Assembly (NCBI RefSeq): GCF_011742555.1
Contig: NZ_JAAQQR010000003.1
Location: forward strand, 558,001-622,000
DNA from: Luteibacter jiangsuensis
GTDB lineage: Bacteria > Pseudomonadota > Gammaproteobacteria > Xanthomonadales > Rhodanobacteraceae
Direction of reading: 5' to 3'
Length of the DNA: 64,000 nt
The position numbers and the translations under genes were made by a program. Positions 1-8,968 of this stretch are shown here, one piece after another (the first letter of the stretch is position 1; each line of letters starts with the position of its first letter). The notes below the pieces were generated by a model. It was not told the origin of the DNA. It ran no database searches and saw nothing but the letters and a program-made list of their open reading frames with translations.

Positions 1-651
1 GCGCTCTGGAAGGAGCTTGCGCGTGAAGAGGTAGAAGAACAGCACGCCTGCCCCGGCCAGCACGAGGCCGACCGGCGTCACGCTGAAGAGCCCGAATTTC
101 GGAATGGTGTGGGCGCCGGGCGGCAGGTTGCTGTTCGCGCTGGCGATCAGGTCGTTGAGGACGATCAGCGGCGAGTTCGCGATCAGCGTGGTGTTCGTGG
201 CCGTGAGGATGCAGAAGGCCATGGGCAGCAGTAGCCGCGACATCGGCACGCCGGTGCGCGCGGACAGGCGGCTGGTCACGGGGATCATCAGCGCGGCCAG
301 CGCCTGGCTGGGGATCACCGCGCTGAACAGGCTGGTGACGCTGTTCACCACCACGCCCAGGCGGGATTCCACGCCGCGGGCCATGCGCATGACGAACGCG
401 GCGGTTAGGTTCAGCACGCCGGCGCGGTCGAGCCCGGCGCCCATGATCATGATGGCGATGATCGCGATGACGGCGTTGCCGGCGAAGCCGTTGAACACCT
501 GGTCGCCGGGGATCAGCCCGGTAAGCCCGATGGTGACCACCACGAGCAGGGCCACCATGTCGGCCCGGATCCACTCCAGAACGAGCATGAGCATGGTGAA
601 GCCCACCAGGCCCAGCACGAGGATCATTTCGGGAGTGAGTGTGAGTGCCAC
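1..651 (-). CDS. SLC13-type (Na+/dicarboxylate or sulfate-like) permease, N-terminal part
   Basis: An open frame runs from a GTG at 651 (an in-frame ATG lies at 627) off the left edge of the window, giving 217 codons. The translation is almost wholly hydrophobic, with repeated membrane segments, and contains the stretches MIMGAGLDRAGVLN and SLFSAVIPSQALAALMIPV, and a second re-entrant-like stretch ending in TATNTTLIANSPLIVLNDL. These are typical of the divalent anion:Na+ symporter (SLC13/CitMHS-like) family, which imports dicarboxylates, citrate or sulfate across the inner membrane. The substrate cannot be told from this part, and whether TrkA-C domains follow, as in many bacterial members, is outside the window. 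No strong Shine-Dalgarno is visible for either start. Confidence 0.72.
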   Translation of the reverse strand, partial: MALTLTPEMILVLGLVGFTMLMLVLEWIRADMVALLVVVTIGLTGLIPGDQVFNGFAGNAVIAIIAIMIMGAGLDRAGVLNLTAAFVMRMARGVESRLGVVVNSVTSLFSAVIPSQALAALMIPVTSRLSARTGVPMSRLLLPMAFCILTATNTTLIANSPLIVLNDLIASANSNLPPGAHTIPKFGLFSVTPVGLVLAGAGVLFFYLFTRKLLPER

Positions 652-776
652 TAGCCGGCTATCCGGGTCCGGTCGGTTGGAACGTGCGGTGGCATGGTCT
701 TGCCAGGCTGTGGTGTTGCCGCAGGAGTATACGCGTTGGGCGTGGACAAGGGCTGAAGCTGGCGACGTTCGAAGCG

Positions 777-862
777 CTGTGGGAGCCGGCTATGCCGGCG
801 ATCCCGCGGCAGCGGGCAAGCGTGCCGCGAACGCCCTATCCCCGCTGAAGCGGCTCCCACAG
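777..862. repeat. REP pair (GTGGGAGCC family), copy 1
   Basis: The ends are inverted repeats (TGTGGGAGCC ... GGCTCCCACA), and each half is itself a small hairpin (GCCGGCtatGCCGGC and CCGCTGAAGCGG). The same design recurs at 33771, 51762 (half), 60737, 60854 and 60971. It sits between the start of the permease gene and the end of trmB. Confidence 0.85.
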
Positions 863-883
863 TGCGCTTCCGAGGTCGAGGGA

Positions 884-1597
884 TCAGCCTTCCACGCGCT
901 CGTACAGAAAATCCCACACCCCATGCCCAAGCCGCGTGCCGCGACGCTCGAAGTGGGTTTCGATGCGCCACGCGGGACGTTCGGCCGCCTGACCGGGGCC
1001 CACGCGATTGCGCCAGCCCGGCGCCGCTTCCATCGTCTCGCGCATGTGTTCGGCATAGGCCTCCCAGTCCGTGGCCAGGTGCAGCAGGCCGCCGGGCGCC
1101 ATGCGCGAGGCGAGCAGTTCCACGAACGCGGGCTGCACCAGACGGCGCTTGTTGTGCCGCTTCTTGTGCCACGGGTCCGGGAACCAGATGCGCACTTCCG
1201 ACAGGCTGCCCGGCGGGATCTCGTGCTCCAGCACTTCCACGGCGTCGTGCTTGTACAGCCGCACGTTGCCCGCGTCGCGCGCGGCGAGGGCATTCATGAG
1301 GCGGCCCACGCCCGGCCCATGCACTTCCACGCCGATGTAGTCGCGGGCGAGGTCGTGCTCGCTGGCCCAGGCCAGCGCTTCGCCGTTGCCGAAGCCGATT
1401 TCCAGCACGCGCGGCGCGGCGCGCCCGAATGTGGCGTCGAGGTCGCGCTCCTTGCCGGTGTAATCCAGGCCGAAGCGCGCCCAATGGTCGTCGAAGGCGC
1501 GCTGCTGCGCCGGGGTCATGCGGCCTTCGCGCAGCACGAAGCTGCGGATGCGGCGGTGGAACGGCGCGTCGCCCTGGGTGTCGTCGTCGTGCGCCAT
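884..1597 (-). CDS. trmB: tRNA (guanine-N7-)-methyltransferase TrmB
   Basis: A 237-residue protein that methylates G46 in the variable loop of tRNAs using S-adenosylmethionine. The SAM-binding motif ([13 protein letters not shown]) and the diagnostic family motif [16 protein letters not shown] are both present, and the length fits the family. The frame stays open far upstream through thiG, so the start was set at the ATG at 1597. This lies 2 nt after the thiG stop codon and gives an N-terminus (MAHDDDTQG) of normal length. It is the last gene of a thiS-thiG-trmB operon; the thiazole genes and trmB are found side by side in many Xanthomonadales. Confidence 0.95.
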   Translation of the reverse strand: MAHDDDTQGDAPFHRRIRSFVLREGRMTPAQQRAFDDHWARFGLDYTGKERDLDATFGRAAPRVLEIGFGNGEALAWASEHDLARDYIGVEVHGPGVGRLMNALAARDAGNVRLYKHDAVEVLEHEIPPGSLSEVRIWFPDPWHKKRHNKRRLVQPAFVELLASRMAPGGLLHLATDWEAYAEHMRETMEAAPGWRNRVGPGQAAERPAWRIETHFERRGTRLGHGVWDFLYERVEG

Positions 1598-1599
1598 CG

Positions 1600-2400
1600 T
1601 CAGCCCACCAGGCCGTCGACGGGGCTCGACGCCGAGGCGAAACGCTTGCGCGGAATGCGCCCGGCCCGGAACGCGGCCCGGCCCGCTTCGACGGCCAGCT
1701 TCATCGCATGCGCCATCAGCACCGGGTCCTTCGCGCCGGCGATGGCGGTGTTCATCAGCACGCCGTCGCAGCCCAGCTCCATGGCGATGGAGGCGTCGGA
1801 CGCGGTGCCCACGCCGGCATCGACGATCACCGGCACCTTCGCGTTCTCCACGATTTCCAGCAGGTTGTAGCGGTTCTGGATACCCAGGCCCGAGCCGATC
1901 GGCGCGGCAAGCGGCATGATGGCCGCGCAGCCGATCTCCTCGAGGCGGCGCGCCAGGATCGGGTCGTCGGAGGTGTACACCATCACGTCGAAGCCGTCGG
2001 CCACCAGTTTCTCCGCGGCGGCCAGGGTCTGCACCACGTCCGGATAGAGCGTGCGTTCGTCGCCCAGCACTTCCAGCTTCACCAGGTTGTGGCCGTCGAG
2101 CAGTTCGCGCGCGAGGCGGCAGGTGCGCACGGCATCGTCGGCCGTGTAGCAGCCGGCCGTGTTCGGCAGCAGGGTGAAGCGGTCCGGCGGCAGCGCGTCC
2201 AGCAGGTTCGGCTGGCTGGCGTCCTGGCCGATGTTCACCCGGCGAATGGCCAGCGTGACGATCTGTGCCCCGGCGGCCTCGGTGGCGCGGCGCGTCTCGT
2301 CGAAATCCTTGTACTTGCCGGTGCCGGTGAGCAGGCGCGAATGGAATGTGCGGCCGGCAACGGTGAGGAGATCGTCGGCGGCGGGAGCGAAATGATTCAT
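1600..2400 (-). CDS. thiG: Thiazole synthase ThiG
   Basis: A 266-residue TIM-barrel enzyme of thiamine synthesis. It joins 1-deoxy-D-xylulose 5-phosphate, dehydroglycine or iminoglycine, and sulfur from ThiS thiocarboxylate to make the thiazole phosphate. Family motifs seen are [35 protein letters not shown] (which holds the Schiff-base lysine region) and [14 protein letters not shown] with the phosphate-binding GVLMNTAI. Length is normal. It follows thiS by 23 nt and is followed by trmB 2 nt later, so the three are surely co-transcribed. No TPP riboswitch was seen upstream of thiS. Confidence 0.97.
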   Translation of the reverse strand: MNHFAPAADDLLTVAGRTFHSRLLTGTGKYKDFDETRRATEAAGAQIVTLAIRRVNIGQDASQPNLLDALPPDRFTLLPNTAGCYTADDAVRTCRLARELLDGHNLVKLEVLGDERTLYPDVVQTLAAAEKLVADGFDVMVYTSDDPILARRLEEIGCAAIMPLAAPIGSGLGIQNRYNLLEIVENAKVPVIVDAGVGTASDASIAMELGCDGVLMNTAIAGAKDPVLMAHAMKLAVEAGRAAFRAGRIPRKRFASASSPVDGLVG

Positions 2401-2423
2401 GGGGTATCCGTGGGGAAGCGGCG

Positions 2424-2624
2424 TCAGCCGCCGCCAATGGCGTGGACGATCTCCACCCGGTCGCCTTCGGCGAGCAGATGCGTCGCGTGCGCGCTGCGCG
2501 GCACGATCTCGAGGTTCACCTCCACCGCCACCCGCTTGCCGGCATAGCCGGCGTCGTCGAGCAGGGCGGACACGGACGTACCCGGCGCGCAGTCGCGCGC
2601 ATCACCGTTGAGCGTAATCAGCAT
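2424..2624 (-). CDS. thiS: Sulfur carrier protein ThiS
   Basis: A 66-residue ubiquitin-like protein ending in Gly-Gly (AIGGG at the C-terminus). The C-terminal carboxylate is adenylated and turned into a thiocarboxylate that donates sulfur to ThiG. The order of thiS directly before thiG supports the call. The N-terminal beta strand [11 protein letters not shown] and the [14 protein letters not shown] ending are typical. This is the first gene of the operon; only 21 nt separate it from the end of the next gene on the same strand, so it may also be read through from there. Confidence 0.95.
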   Translation of the reverse strand: MLITLNGDARDCAPGTSVSALLDDAGYAGKRVAVEVNLEIVPRSAHATHLLAEGDRVEIVHAIGGG

Positions 2625-2645
2625 CCGCCGATTCTAACGAGCCCG

Positions 2646-3338
2646 TCAGCGCCCCCGCCACCCGTCGCCGCCGCGCATTGGAATGCCCGTGCCCGGCTGG
2701 TTCCCCGTGCCCATGCCGGTTCCCGGCTGCGGGGCGCGGCTGTTCGTGTAGCCGGTGCCCGGCTGCACCGGTGGATTCCCGTAGTAGCCGCGGTTCCAGC
2801 CGCGGTCGCGATCCCGGTCGCGGTCGTTCCAGCCCTGCGGCCGTTCCGGCGCCAGTTTCACGCCCGCGCCGCTGGCCGAGGCGTTGCCGCCGCTGCCGGC
2901 CGCGAGGCTGAGCGAGCCGCCCCGGTCGTCGTCATGGTCGTGGCCGCCGTGGCCTGGGCCGTCGTGATCGTGATCGTGCCCCGGCCGGCCATGGTCGTGG
3001 TCCCTGCCGCCGCGGTCGTTCCAGCCATAGCCGGGCGGGTAGCCGCCGTAGCCATAGCCGTTGTCCACCACGACGCTACCGCCGCCGTAGTCGCCACGTT
3101 CCTCATATGAGCCGCCACCTGCCGATACCTGGCCGCCGACATAGAGGCGCGCCGGCTGGGGCAGGGAGCCCGTGCTGACGGTTTCCTTCCGGACGGGTGC
3201 CGAGGGCGAGGGCCCCTTGATATAGCTGACACCGGGCTTGGGCATGTCGGCGGTGGACACCACCCGCGACTGCGCAAGAACTCCGCCCGCGGCCAGCGCG
3301 AGCCCGACGGCGACGGAAAGCGAAAGCACTCGATGCAT
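2646..3338 (-). CDS. Secreted Gly/Asp/His-rich low-complexity protein
   Basis: This gene encodes a 230-residue protein with a clear signal peptide (residues 1-22, cleavage after GGVLAQ). A Pro/Ser segment follows, then a Gly/Tyr-rich stretch, then a run of His-Asp repeats (about residues 112-138, of the GHDHDHD kind), Asp-Arg repeats and a Pro-Gly-Thr-rich tail. No folded domain is recognised. The clustered His and Asp could bind divalent metals such as nickel, zinc or copper in the periplasm, but this is inference from composition. It lies on the same strand as thiS, ending 21 nt before it, which may be chance. Confidence is high that it is a gene because of the signal peptide, and low for any function. 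Confidence 0.6.
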   Translation of the reverse strand: MHRVLSLSVAVGLALAAGGVLAQSRVVSTADMPKPGVSYIKGPSPSAPVRKETVSTGSLPQPARLYVGGQVSAGGGSYEERGDYGGGSVVVDNGYGYGGYPPGYGWNDRGGRDHDHGRPGHDHDHDGPGHGGHDHDDDRGGSLSLAAGSGGNASASGAGVKLAPERPQGWNDRDRDRDRGWNRGYYGNPPVQPGTGYTNSRAPQPGTGMGTGNQPGTGIPMRGGDGWRGR

Positions 3339-3475
3339 GGTCCGGCCCTCGTGAGGATTCCCTTGGCCGATTATGCGCGCACCCCCTCCGGGCGGCGTAA
3401 GAATCCGCCGCCATGTTCAGCCACCCGCCACCTTTGCCCAAGCTGCCGAAGTCGTATTACCATCCGAGCCCCGAC

Positions 3476-3549
3476 GCGGGTGTAGCTCAATGGTAGAGCT
3501 GTAGCTTCCCAAGCTACTGACGAGGGTTCGATTCCCTTCACCCGCTCCA
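3476..3549 (+). tRNA. tRNA-Gly(CCC)
   Basis: A 74-nt cloverleaf that includes the encoded CCA end. The acceptor stem GCGGGTG pairs with CACCCGC, the D-loop is AGCTCAATGGTAGAGCT, and the anticodon stem GTAGC/GCTAC encloses the loop TTCCCAA, giving anticodon CCC. The T-arm is GAGGGTTCGATTCCCTT. It closely resembles the E. coli glyU type. The gene points toward the Wadjet island, whose last gene (jetD) ends 138 nt from the tRNA 3' end, so the tRNA is the probable integration site. Confidence 0.95.
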
Positions 3550-3686
3550 CTCAGTGCCACCAGTGCGCTAAGTGCCTCTCTACAACGTCTTTTTCGGCCG
3601 GCGCCATGCGCGGCATCGACCTGCTGGACTTCGAGCCGGCATTCGTCGAATCGACCACGCCCTGACGACATCGGCAGGACATACCG

Positions 3687-4892
3687 CTACGGCCGAGAAT
3701 CGTCCTGGACTGTTGTCGCCAACGCCGCGCATAGCCAGCGATAGCCGATGCGTTCCTGTTCCAGCCGCAGCTGTGGCCGGATTCGATCACCGCGCAAGTC
3801 GTCGTAGAGAGCGGGTTCATCATCGACCAGTCGGGACAAGGGCAACGTATGGCGTTTGTCGAGGGGCTCCTCACCCCATTGAAGTGCGTGGGCCATCAGG
3901 GTGGAGCGGTCCATGAGAAACGAAGCGGCTAGCGGGAAATACTTGCGCAGGCTGTCCAGAATGGCAAAGCCATGGGTATCGATGTCTCCCCAATAGTGCA
4001 GAGAGGCGCGATGCAGCCAGTTGGCTCGGGCGAGCGCTCCCCAACCATAGCCAGCACCGAACACGACGATGGCACCGGACACCGGCGGAAAGGCCAGGAA
4101 GTTCACCTCGTTTTCGGTGATGAAGACACGCTGCGCAGGCAGGGCGAGCGCGGCGAAGCTGTCCTCATCCAGGGTGATGTCGGTCAGGCCGGTGCAGCCG
4201 GGAAGTTGGGGCAGTTGCGGATCGAGCAAGCGCAGGCGGATGCGAACGGGCTTCTCCAGAAAGCCGTAGCGACGGGCAAACCCGGCCATCCTGGTTGCAG
4301 CAGGCTCGATGGCTTCAGTCGGCAAGGCCAGGTCCAGCCACTGAGCCAACGTACCTCGATGCGCTTCGATGAACTTGCTGTCCACGCCCGGCGCGTCGAC
4401 CTGCCGAAGATAGACGCTCGGGCGCGGATGGGTTTGCACCCAGGCCACCACGGCCAGCAGGCGCGGCCAATGTTCGGCCAGTGCCAAGGTCTGCAACGGT
4501 GATCTGTGCAGCCACGGCAGCAGTGCGGATTGCGCTTCGGTAGTTTGCTGCCAGAGCGCTTGGAACCGGTGGGCATCTCCGGTCTTGCCGATCATTGCCA
4601 GCGCGTCTTCCAGCGTATCGATCCAGAGCGTGTCCGGCAGGCGCTGCCGTCCCTGCACCCGGTGCGTCCACTCGCGCCATTCAATGCGCACGCGTGGCAT
4701 GGCGCTGATGTCGCGCACCCAGCCGCGCACGGCATCGAAAAGGTTGCTGAGATCGGCGGCGGACGGCGACTTCAGCGACAGCCGCAACGGCCAGCCCAGC
4801 GTGCCGTCGCCGACCACGGCACGCAGCAACTCGCCGCGCTGCCACAGCCGTTCGATCTGCGCGCGAAGGTCGGCGGGCTGGCTCCATGTCAT
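3687..4892 (-). CDS. jetD: Wadjet subunit JetD (DUF3322/DUF2220, TOPRIM-like nuclease)
   Basis: A 401-residue protein matching the JetD nuclease of the Wadjet anti-plasmid system. JetD has a DUF3322-type N-terminal half and a TOPRIM-like C-terminal DUF2220 half. Visible C-terminal elements are FITENEVNFLAFP (the acidic residue that starts the TOPRIM core) and HYWGDIDTHGFAIL (the DxD motif). In characterised Wadjet systems JetABC forms a condensin-like complex that extrudes closed circular DNA, and JetD cuts it. The start ATG overlaps the jetC stop by 4 nt (ATGA), so translation is coupled. It is the last gene of the operon and ends 138 nt from tRNA-Gly. Confidence 0.93.
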   Translation of the reverse strand: MTWSQPADLRAQIERLWQRGELLRAVVGDGTLGWPLRLSLKSPSAADLSNLFDAVRGWVRDISAMPRVRIEWREWTHRVQGRQRLPDTLWIDTLEDALAMIGKTGDAHRFQALWQQTTEAQSALLPWLHRSPLQTLALAEHWPRLLAVVAWVQTHPRPSVYLRQVDAPGVDSKFIEAHRGTLAQWLDLALPTEAIEPAATRMAGFARRYGFLEKPVRIRLRLLDPQLPQLPGCTGLTDITLDEDSFAALALPAQRVFITENEVNFLAFPPVSGAIVVFGAGYGWGALARANWLHRASLHYWGDIDTHGFAILDSLRKYFPLAASFLMDRSTLMAHALQWGEEPLDKRHTLPLSRLVDDEPALYDDLRGDRIRPQLRLEQERIGYRWLCAALATTVQDDSRP

Positions 4893-7800
4893 ACAGCGCC
4901 TCCCGTGGTGGCGGCCTTCTGTGCCCGGTATTCCTCGATACTCAGGCTGCGCAGCCGCGACTCACGGCCGCCTTCGTTGTGCACGAAGCCGACGCTGGAC
5001 ACGTAGGGCTCGATGATGTGGATCTTCTGCAGCGGCGTAATGATCAGCAGTTGCAGGTTGAGCTGGCGGAACAGTTCCAGCCCATACTGGGCCGATTCAT
5101 CCGAGCCGCGCCCGAAGGCTTCGTCGATCACGACAAAACGGAACGAGCGCGAGCGCACCGCCCCCCATTCCAGGCCGAACTGGTAGGCCAGGCTGGCGGC
5201 CAGCACGGTATAGGCCAGCTTCTCCTTCTGCCCGCCGGATTTGCCGCCGGAGTCGGAGTAGTGTTCGTGCTCGGCATCGTCCTCGCGCCAGCGCTCGCTG
5301 GCGGAAAACAGGAAGCAGTTGCGCACGTCGGTCACCTTCTGCATCCAGCGCCGGTCGATCTCGGCCAGTCCCTCGCGCCCCCGGAAGCGGTCGATGATGG
5401 CTTTGACCTGCAGAAACTTGGTCTCGGAATACTGTTCGTCTTCCGAGCCGCTCAGCGCGTCTTCGGTGCAGGCACGCAGATCCTGCAGGAAGTCGCGGAT
5501 CTCCGCATCGGGGCTGGGTTGCGCCAGCAACCGGATGTAGCGTCCGGGGTTGTAGTCGATCACCTGCAAGGATTGGTTGATGACATCGACCCGCTCCTTG
5601 ATCGTTTCACGCTCGCGCGCGAGCTGGGCGTTAAAATTGGCGATCTCGTTGATGGTATTGACGTTGAGCAGTTCCTTGAAACGCGCTTCGAAGCGCGGCA
5701 GGTCGTCGTGCTGCAAATCCTTCATCAAGCGCTCGAACTCGGGCAGCGCGGCCAGGCTGATGTCGATCTCGGCGGTCTCTGCCTTGAAGGCCTCCTTAAA
5801 ACCGCGCATGGCGTTGATGATGCGTTCGGTCAGGCGTGAGAGACGCTTGTCTTCGGCATCGATGCGCGCCTGCAAGCCATTGCGCACGTCCTGTTCGCGG
5901 TTGTCGCAGGATTCCACCGTGAGCTGGTGGTCGCCCAGGACCTCGGCGCGCCAGCCCTCAAGAGATTGCAGCAACATGTCGTCGAGTGCGGCTTGCGTCT
6001 GGATTTCGAGAGCCTGCGCATGCTGTGTCTGGGCAGTTTCGTGTTTGCTGCGGATTTCTCCGCGTTTGCCTTGTGCCTCGCCAAGATCGCCTTCGATCTC
6101 CTTCAGGCGCTCAACGACCTGCGCCAGTTGGCTTTCCAGTTCCCGCAGGGTATCGGAGGCCGCCTTGAGGCGGTCGCGTTCCTCGGTCAGCCGGGCAATC
6201 TCGCGTGCCGGTGCCTGCCAGTCGATCTCGCTGTAGCGGGTGAAGACTTCGAGCTTGGCCAAGGCCTCCAGTTGCGCCTGGCATTGCCCGCGCAATCGCT
6301 GTGTGTTGGCAATGCGCAGACCGATGTCGCCCAGTTGCTGTTCCAGGCCTTCACGTTCGTCACGCAAGGTCCGCAGCTTGTCGGCGTTGCTCCAGCCCAG
6401 CACGTAGCGACTGCGGTCGTCGATGCGGCGGCGGTCGTCCTTTTCGTGGCGTCCGCTCGGGTCCTTGATCTGTCCGGCGCGGGTGATGGCTCGGGTCTCG
6501 CGGCGGAACTGCTCGGTATTGTCGCAACAGGCCAGGTCGAAGCGGTGGTGCAGTTCTCGTTCAAGCCAGTCGTAGTACGGCGTGTCGGGCTTGATGAGCA
6601 GCTTGCGCACCAGCGATTGGGGGTGCGGGCTGATGGCCTGAGTAGGCTTGCGCGCACGCACGTGGAAGTACACCAGCCGCGTGCCCAGGTGCTGGCGTTC
6701 CACCCAATCGGCCACGTCCTTGTAGTGCGCATCCGGCACCAGCAGGGACAGGCCGAAGCCATGCAGCAGGCGTTCGGCCGCGCCCTCCCAGTCGCGTTCG
6801 TCCTCGCGCACCTGGATCAGTTCACCGGCAAAGGGCAGGTCTTCCTCGGCGATGGACAAGGCGGCGCACAATGCGTCGCGGATGCGTACCTGGGCCGCAT
6901 CGATATTGCTTTTTCGACGCGCAAGGCTGTCGATCTCGTCGCTGAGCGCTTTGTGTTCTTCCTGACTCCGCCGCAGCGCATATCCGTCTTCATTGATCTG
7001 CGTATCGTGGACCGCAATGCTTGTGCGCAGCGCTTCGGCGTGTTCTCCGATGGTGGATCTTTGTGTCATGAAAGCAGCTTCGTCTCCCGGCGCTGCTTCT
7101 CCAATGCGCGTCAATAGCGTGGTGTAGGCGTCCGCTTTCTCCTGCCGTTGCTGTTTCTCTGCCTCCTGCTGCTGAATGGCGGCAGCGAGTTGTTGCAGCC
7201 GGTCGCCGCCGTTCTCGCGCAGTGCGCCTTCGAGCTTCCCCTGCTCGATTCGGGCGTTGTCTCGTTGCTCTCCCAGTTGCTTGATGCGGGCATCCCAGCG
7301 CGTCGCATCCTGAGTCAACAATTCCAGGCGCCTCTCCAGCAGTGCTGCCTTCAAGCCGGCGAAGTACGGGCGTAATGCATCGCGTCCTTCGCGCAGCGCC
7401 TGGATCTCGGCGGCGATTTGCCCGTGGCGAAGGCCATCCTCCACCAGCGGAGTCAACAACTCGATCTGGCGCTTGGCCTTGAGTACCGACTGGTGGGCGC
7501 GGTCGAGGTCATCGAAATGGCCGAGCAGTGCCTCGATGCGCCCCCCCACGTCGAACGGTTCGAGCATATGGCTGCGCACGAAGTCGGTCAGATTGCCAAC
7601 CGATTTCATGGAAACCGTCTGATGGAACAGCTCCAGCGCCTGCTCGTGCTCGATGCCGAAGCGGCGGCGGAACCAGGCGCCGTAGGGCGGGAAGCTGTCA
7701 TTCAGTTCGCAGCCCATCGCGCGCAGCTTCTTGCGCAGGCCGTTGATGTCGCTGCCGAATCCGGAAAAGTGCTCGGTGATGGACAGTTCCCGCTCTACAG

Positions 7801-8266
7801 TCACGAACAAGCGCGCGGGCTGGCCCTGTGGTTCGCGAAACCAGAAGACTTGCGCCAACGTGACCGCCTGGCCGTAGCCTTCGTTACGAAAGACACCCAG
7901 GATCACGCTGTAGCTAGTGGTGTCGCGTAACGCCACCGGGCGGGCGCTGCCGGTGGTTTCGTTGCGCTCGCTCTTGTAATGGCCCAGCACGTAGGACCGC
8001 AGTGATCGCTCACGCGTCTCGGCGCCTGCGGCCTTGTTGTAGGCGATGCGTTGCGCTGGCACCAGCAGCGTGGTGACGGCATCGACCAGGGTGGATTTGC
8101 CCGAACCGATGTCGCCAGTGAGCAGGCCGTTACGCCCATCGAGTTCATATCGCCAGACGCGCCGGTCGAATGTGCCCCAGTTCAGAACTTCCAGCCGCTG
8201 CAGGCGAAAGCCGACGCGGCTGTCGTCGGCCACGAAATCGAGCTCCTGTGGCGAAAAATCGTTCAT
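4889..8266 (-). CDS. jetC: Wadjet subunit JetC (SMC/MukB-like ATPase)
   Basis: A 1125-residue SMC-like ATPase, the motor of the Wadjet complex. Walker A is GDIGSGKST (residues 51-59). Long coiled-coil arms rich in Glu, Arg, Gln and Leu fill the middle. Near the C-terminus are the ABC signature region SGGKSGGQKEKL (about 1006-1017) and the Walker B stretch FVVIDEAFGRGSDES (about 1044-1058). The open frame extends 27 codons further upstream, but the ATG at 8266 overlaps the jetB stop as ATGA and gives a normal N-terminus, so it was chosen. All nucleotide-binding motifs are intact, so the motor should work. Confidence 0.95.
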   Translation of the reverse strand: MNDFSPQELDFVADDSRVGFRLQRLEVLNWGTFDRRVWRYELDGRNGLLTGDIGSGKSTLVDAVTTLLVPAQRIAYNKAAGAETRERSLRSYVLGHYKSERNETTGSARPVALRDTTSYSVILGVFRNEGYGQAVTLAQVFWFREPQGQPARLFVTVERELSITEHFSGFGSDINGLRKKLRAMGCELNDSFPPYGAWFRRRFGIEHEQALELFHQTVSMKSVGNLTDFVRSHMLEPFDVGGRIEALLGHFDDLDRAHQSVLKAKRQIELLTPLVEDGLRHGQIAAEIQALREGRDALRPYFAGLKAALLERRLELLTQDATRWDARIKQLGEQRDNARIEQGKLEGALRENGGDRLQQLAAAIQQQEAEKQQRQEKADAYTTLLTRIGEAAPGDEAAFMTQRSTIGEHAEALRTSIAVHDTQINEDGYALRRSQEEHKALSDEIDSLARRKSNIDAAQVRIRDALCAALSIAEEDLPFAGELIQVREDERDWEGAAERLLHGFGLSLLVPDAHYKDVADWVERQHLGTRLVYFHVRARKPTQAISPHPQSLVRKLLIKPDTPYYDWLERELHHRFDLACCDNTEQFRRETRAITRAGQIKDPSGRHEKDDRRRIDDRSRYVLGWSNADKLRTLRDEREGLEQQLGDIGLRIANTQRLRGQCQAQLEALAKLEVFTRYSEIDWQAPAREIARLTEERDRLKAASDTLRELESQLAQVVERLKEIEGDLGEAQGKRGEIRSKHETAQTQHAQALEIQTQAALDDMLLQSLEGWRAEVLGDHQLTVESCDNREQDVRNGLQARIDAEDKRLSRLTERIINAMRGFKEAFKAETAEIDISLAALPEFERLMKDLQHDDLPRFEARFKELLNVNTINEIANFNAQLARERETIKERVDVINQSLQVIDYNPGRYIRLLAQPSPDAEIRDFLQDLRACTEDALSGSEDEQYSETKFLQVKAIIDRFRGREGLAEIDRRWMQKVTDVRNCFLFSASERWREDDAEHEHYSDSGGKSGGQKEKLAYTVLAASLAYQFGLEWGAVRSRSFRFVVIDEAFGRGSDESAQYGLELFRQLNLQLLIITPLQKIHIIEPYVSSVGFVHNEGGRESRLRSLSIEEYRAQKAATTGGAV

Positions 8267-8937
8267 CGGCCAGCTTCCTTGTCGTGATCGGCACCTGACA
8301 ATGCGGTGCGATAGCCCTCCAGGCGCGCATCGAAGTCGGCCAGCCACTGTGCCTCGACGAACGCCTTGAGGATGCGCCGCACCTCGTAGCGAGGTGCCTG
8401 CTGAGCTGCGCCGGCAACGGGCTTGAGCTTGCGCAGATAGCCCAGTTCCACCACCTTGGTGATGGTCGAATCCACTTGGTCGACGAGGCGCGCCTCGTTG
8501 GTGCCTTCCGGCAGAAACACGCGCATCAGTTCGGCGATCTCCTCGCGCGACAGCACCAGCCGGGTATCGCCGCCGCCGGCGTCGGCTTCAGCCAGGCGCT
8601 TGCGCAGCAAGGCCAGCATCAGGCTGACCGGGTAGGACAGCGGCCGTCGCGCGATCAGGCGCGGCGGACGGGGTGTGGCGTCCACATCCTCCGGCTGCGG
8701 CTGGCTTTTGAAGAAGGCGTACCCCTCGGCTTCGTCCAGTACCAGATCCAGCAACAACACCGCCGCCTGCTCCCGCACCCGCGCTTGCAGGCTCAACAGG
8801 CTGGCCCATAGGCGCTCGTCGTCCTGACGGTACAACACGCCTTTGAGCAAATGCACCATCAGTTGCGAGAGTTCCGCTACAACGGGCGGGCGCGACTCGG
8901 TGCCGCCTTCTGGATCATCCTGGTGCATATCGTTCAT
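8263..8937 (-). CDS. jetB: Wadjet subunit JetB (DUF4194, MukE/kite-like)
   Basis: A 224-residue protein placed between jetA and jetC, the fixed order of type I Wadjet. The sequence VAELSQLMVHLLKGVLYR followed by a winged-helix-like region (SREEIAELMRVFLPEG, then VVELGYLRKL) agrees with the DUF4194 family. This family is the kite subunit that bridges the kleisin (JetA) and the SMC heads. It starts 31 nt after jetA ends and overlaps jetC by 4 nt. Function is assigned from family and position; no catalytic residues are expected. Confidence 0.92.
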   Translation of the reverse strand: MNDMHQDDPEGGTESRPPVVAELSQLMVHLLKGVLYRQDDERLWASLLSLQARVREQAAVLLLDLVLDEAEGYAFFKSQPQPEDVDATPRPPRLIARRPLSYPVSLMLALLRKRLAEADAGGGDTRLVLSREEIAELMRVFLPEGTNEARLVDQVDSTITKVVELGYLRKLKPVAGAAQQAPRYEVRRILKAFVEAQWLADFDARLEGYRTALSGADHDKEAGR

Positions 8938-8968
8938 GGGGCTCCGCTCTATCCGTCGCAGCTTGCGT

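Noticed and set aside
104-1870. Long plus-strand open frame opposite the permease, trmB and thiG
   Set aside because: It has no domain similarity and runs antisense to three clear genes; long antisense frames are usual in high-GC DNA.
3417-3671. Minus-strand frame over tRNA-Gly giving 'GAGEGNRTLVSSLGS'-type protein
   Set aside because: This is the well-known spurious protein from reading a tRNA-Gly gene backwards; the tRNA explains the sequence.
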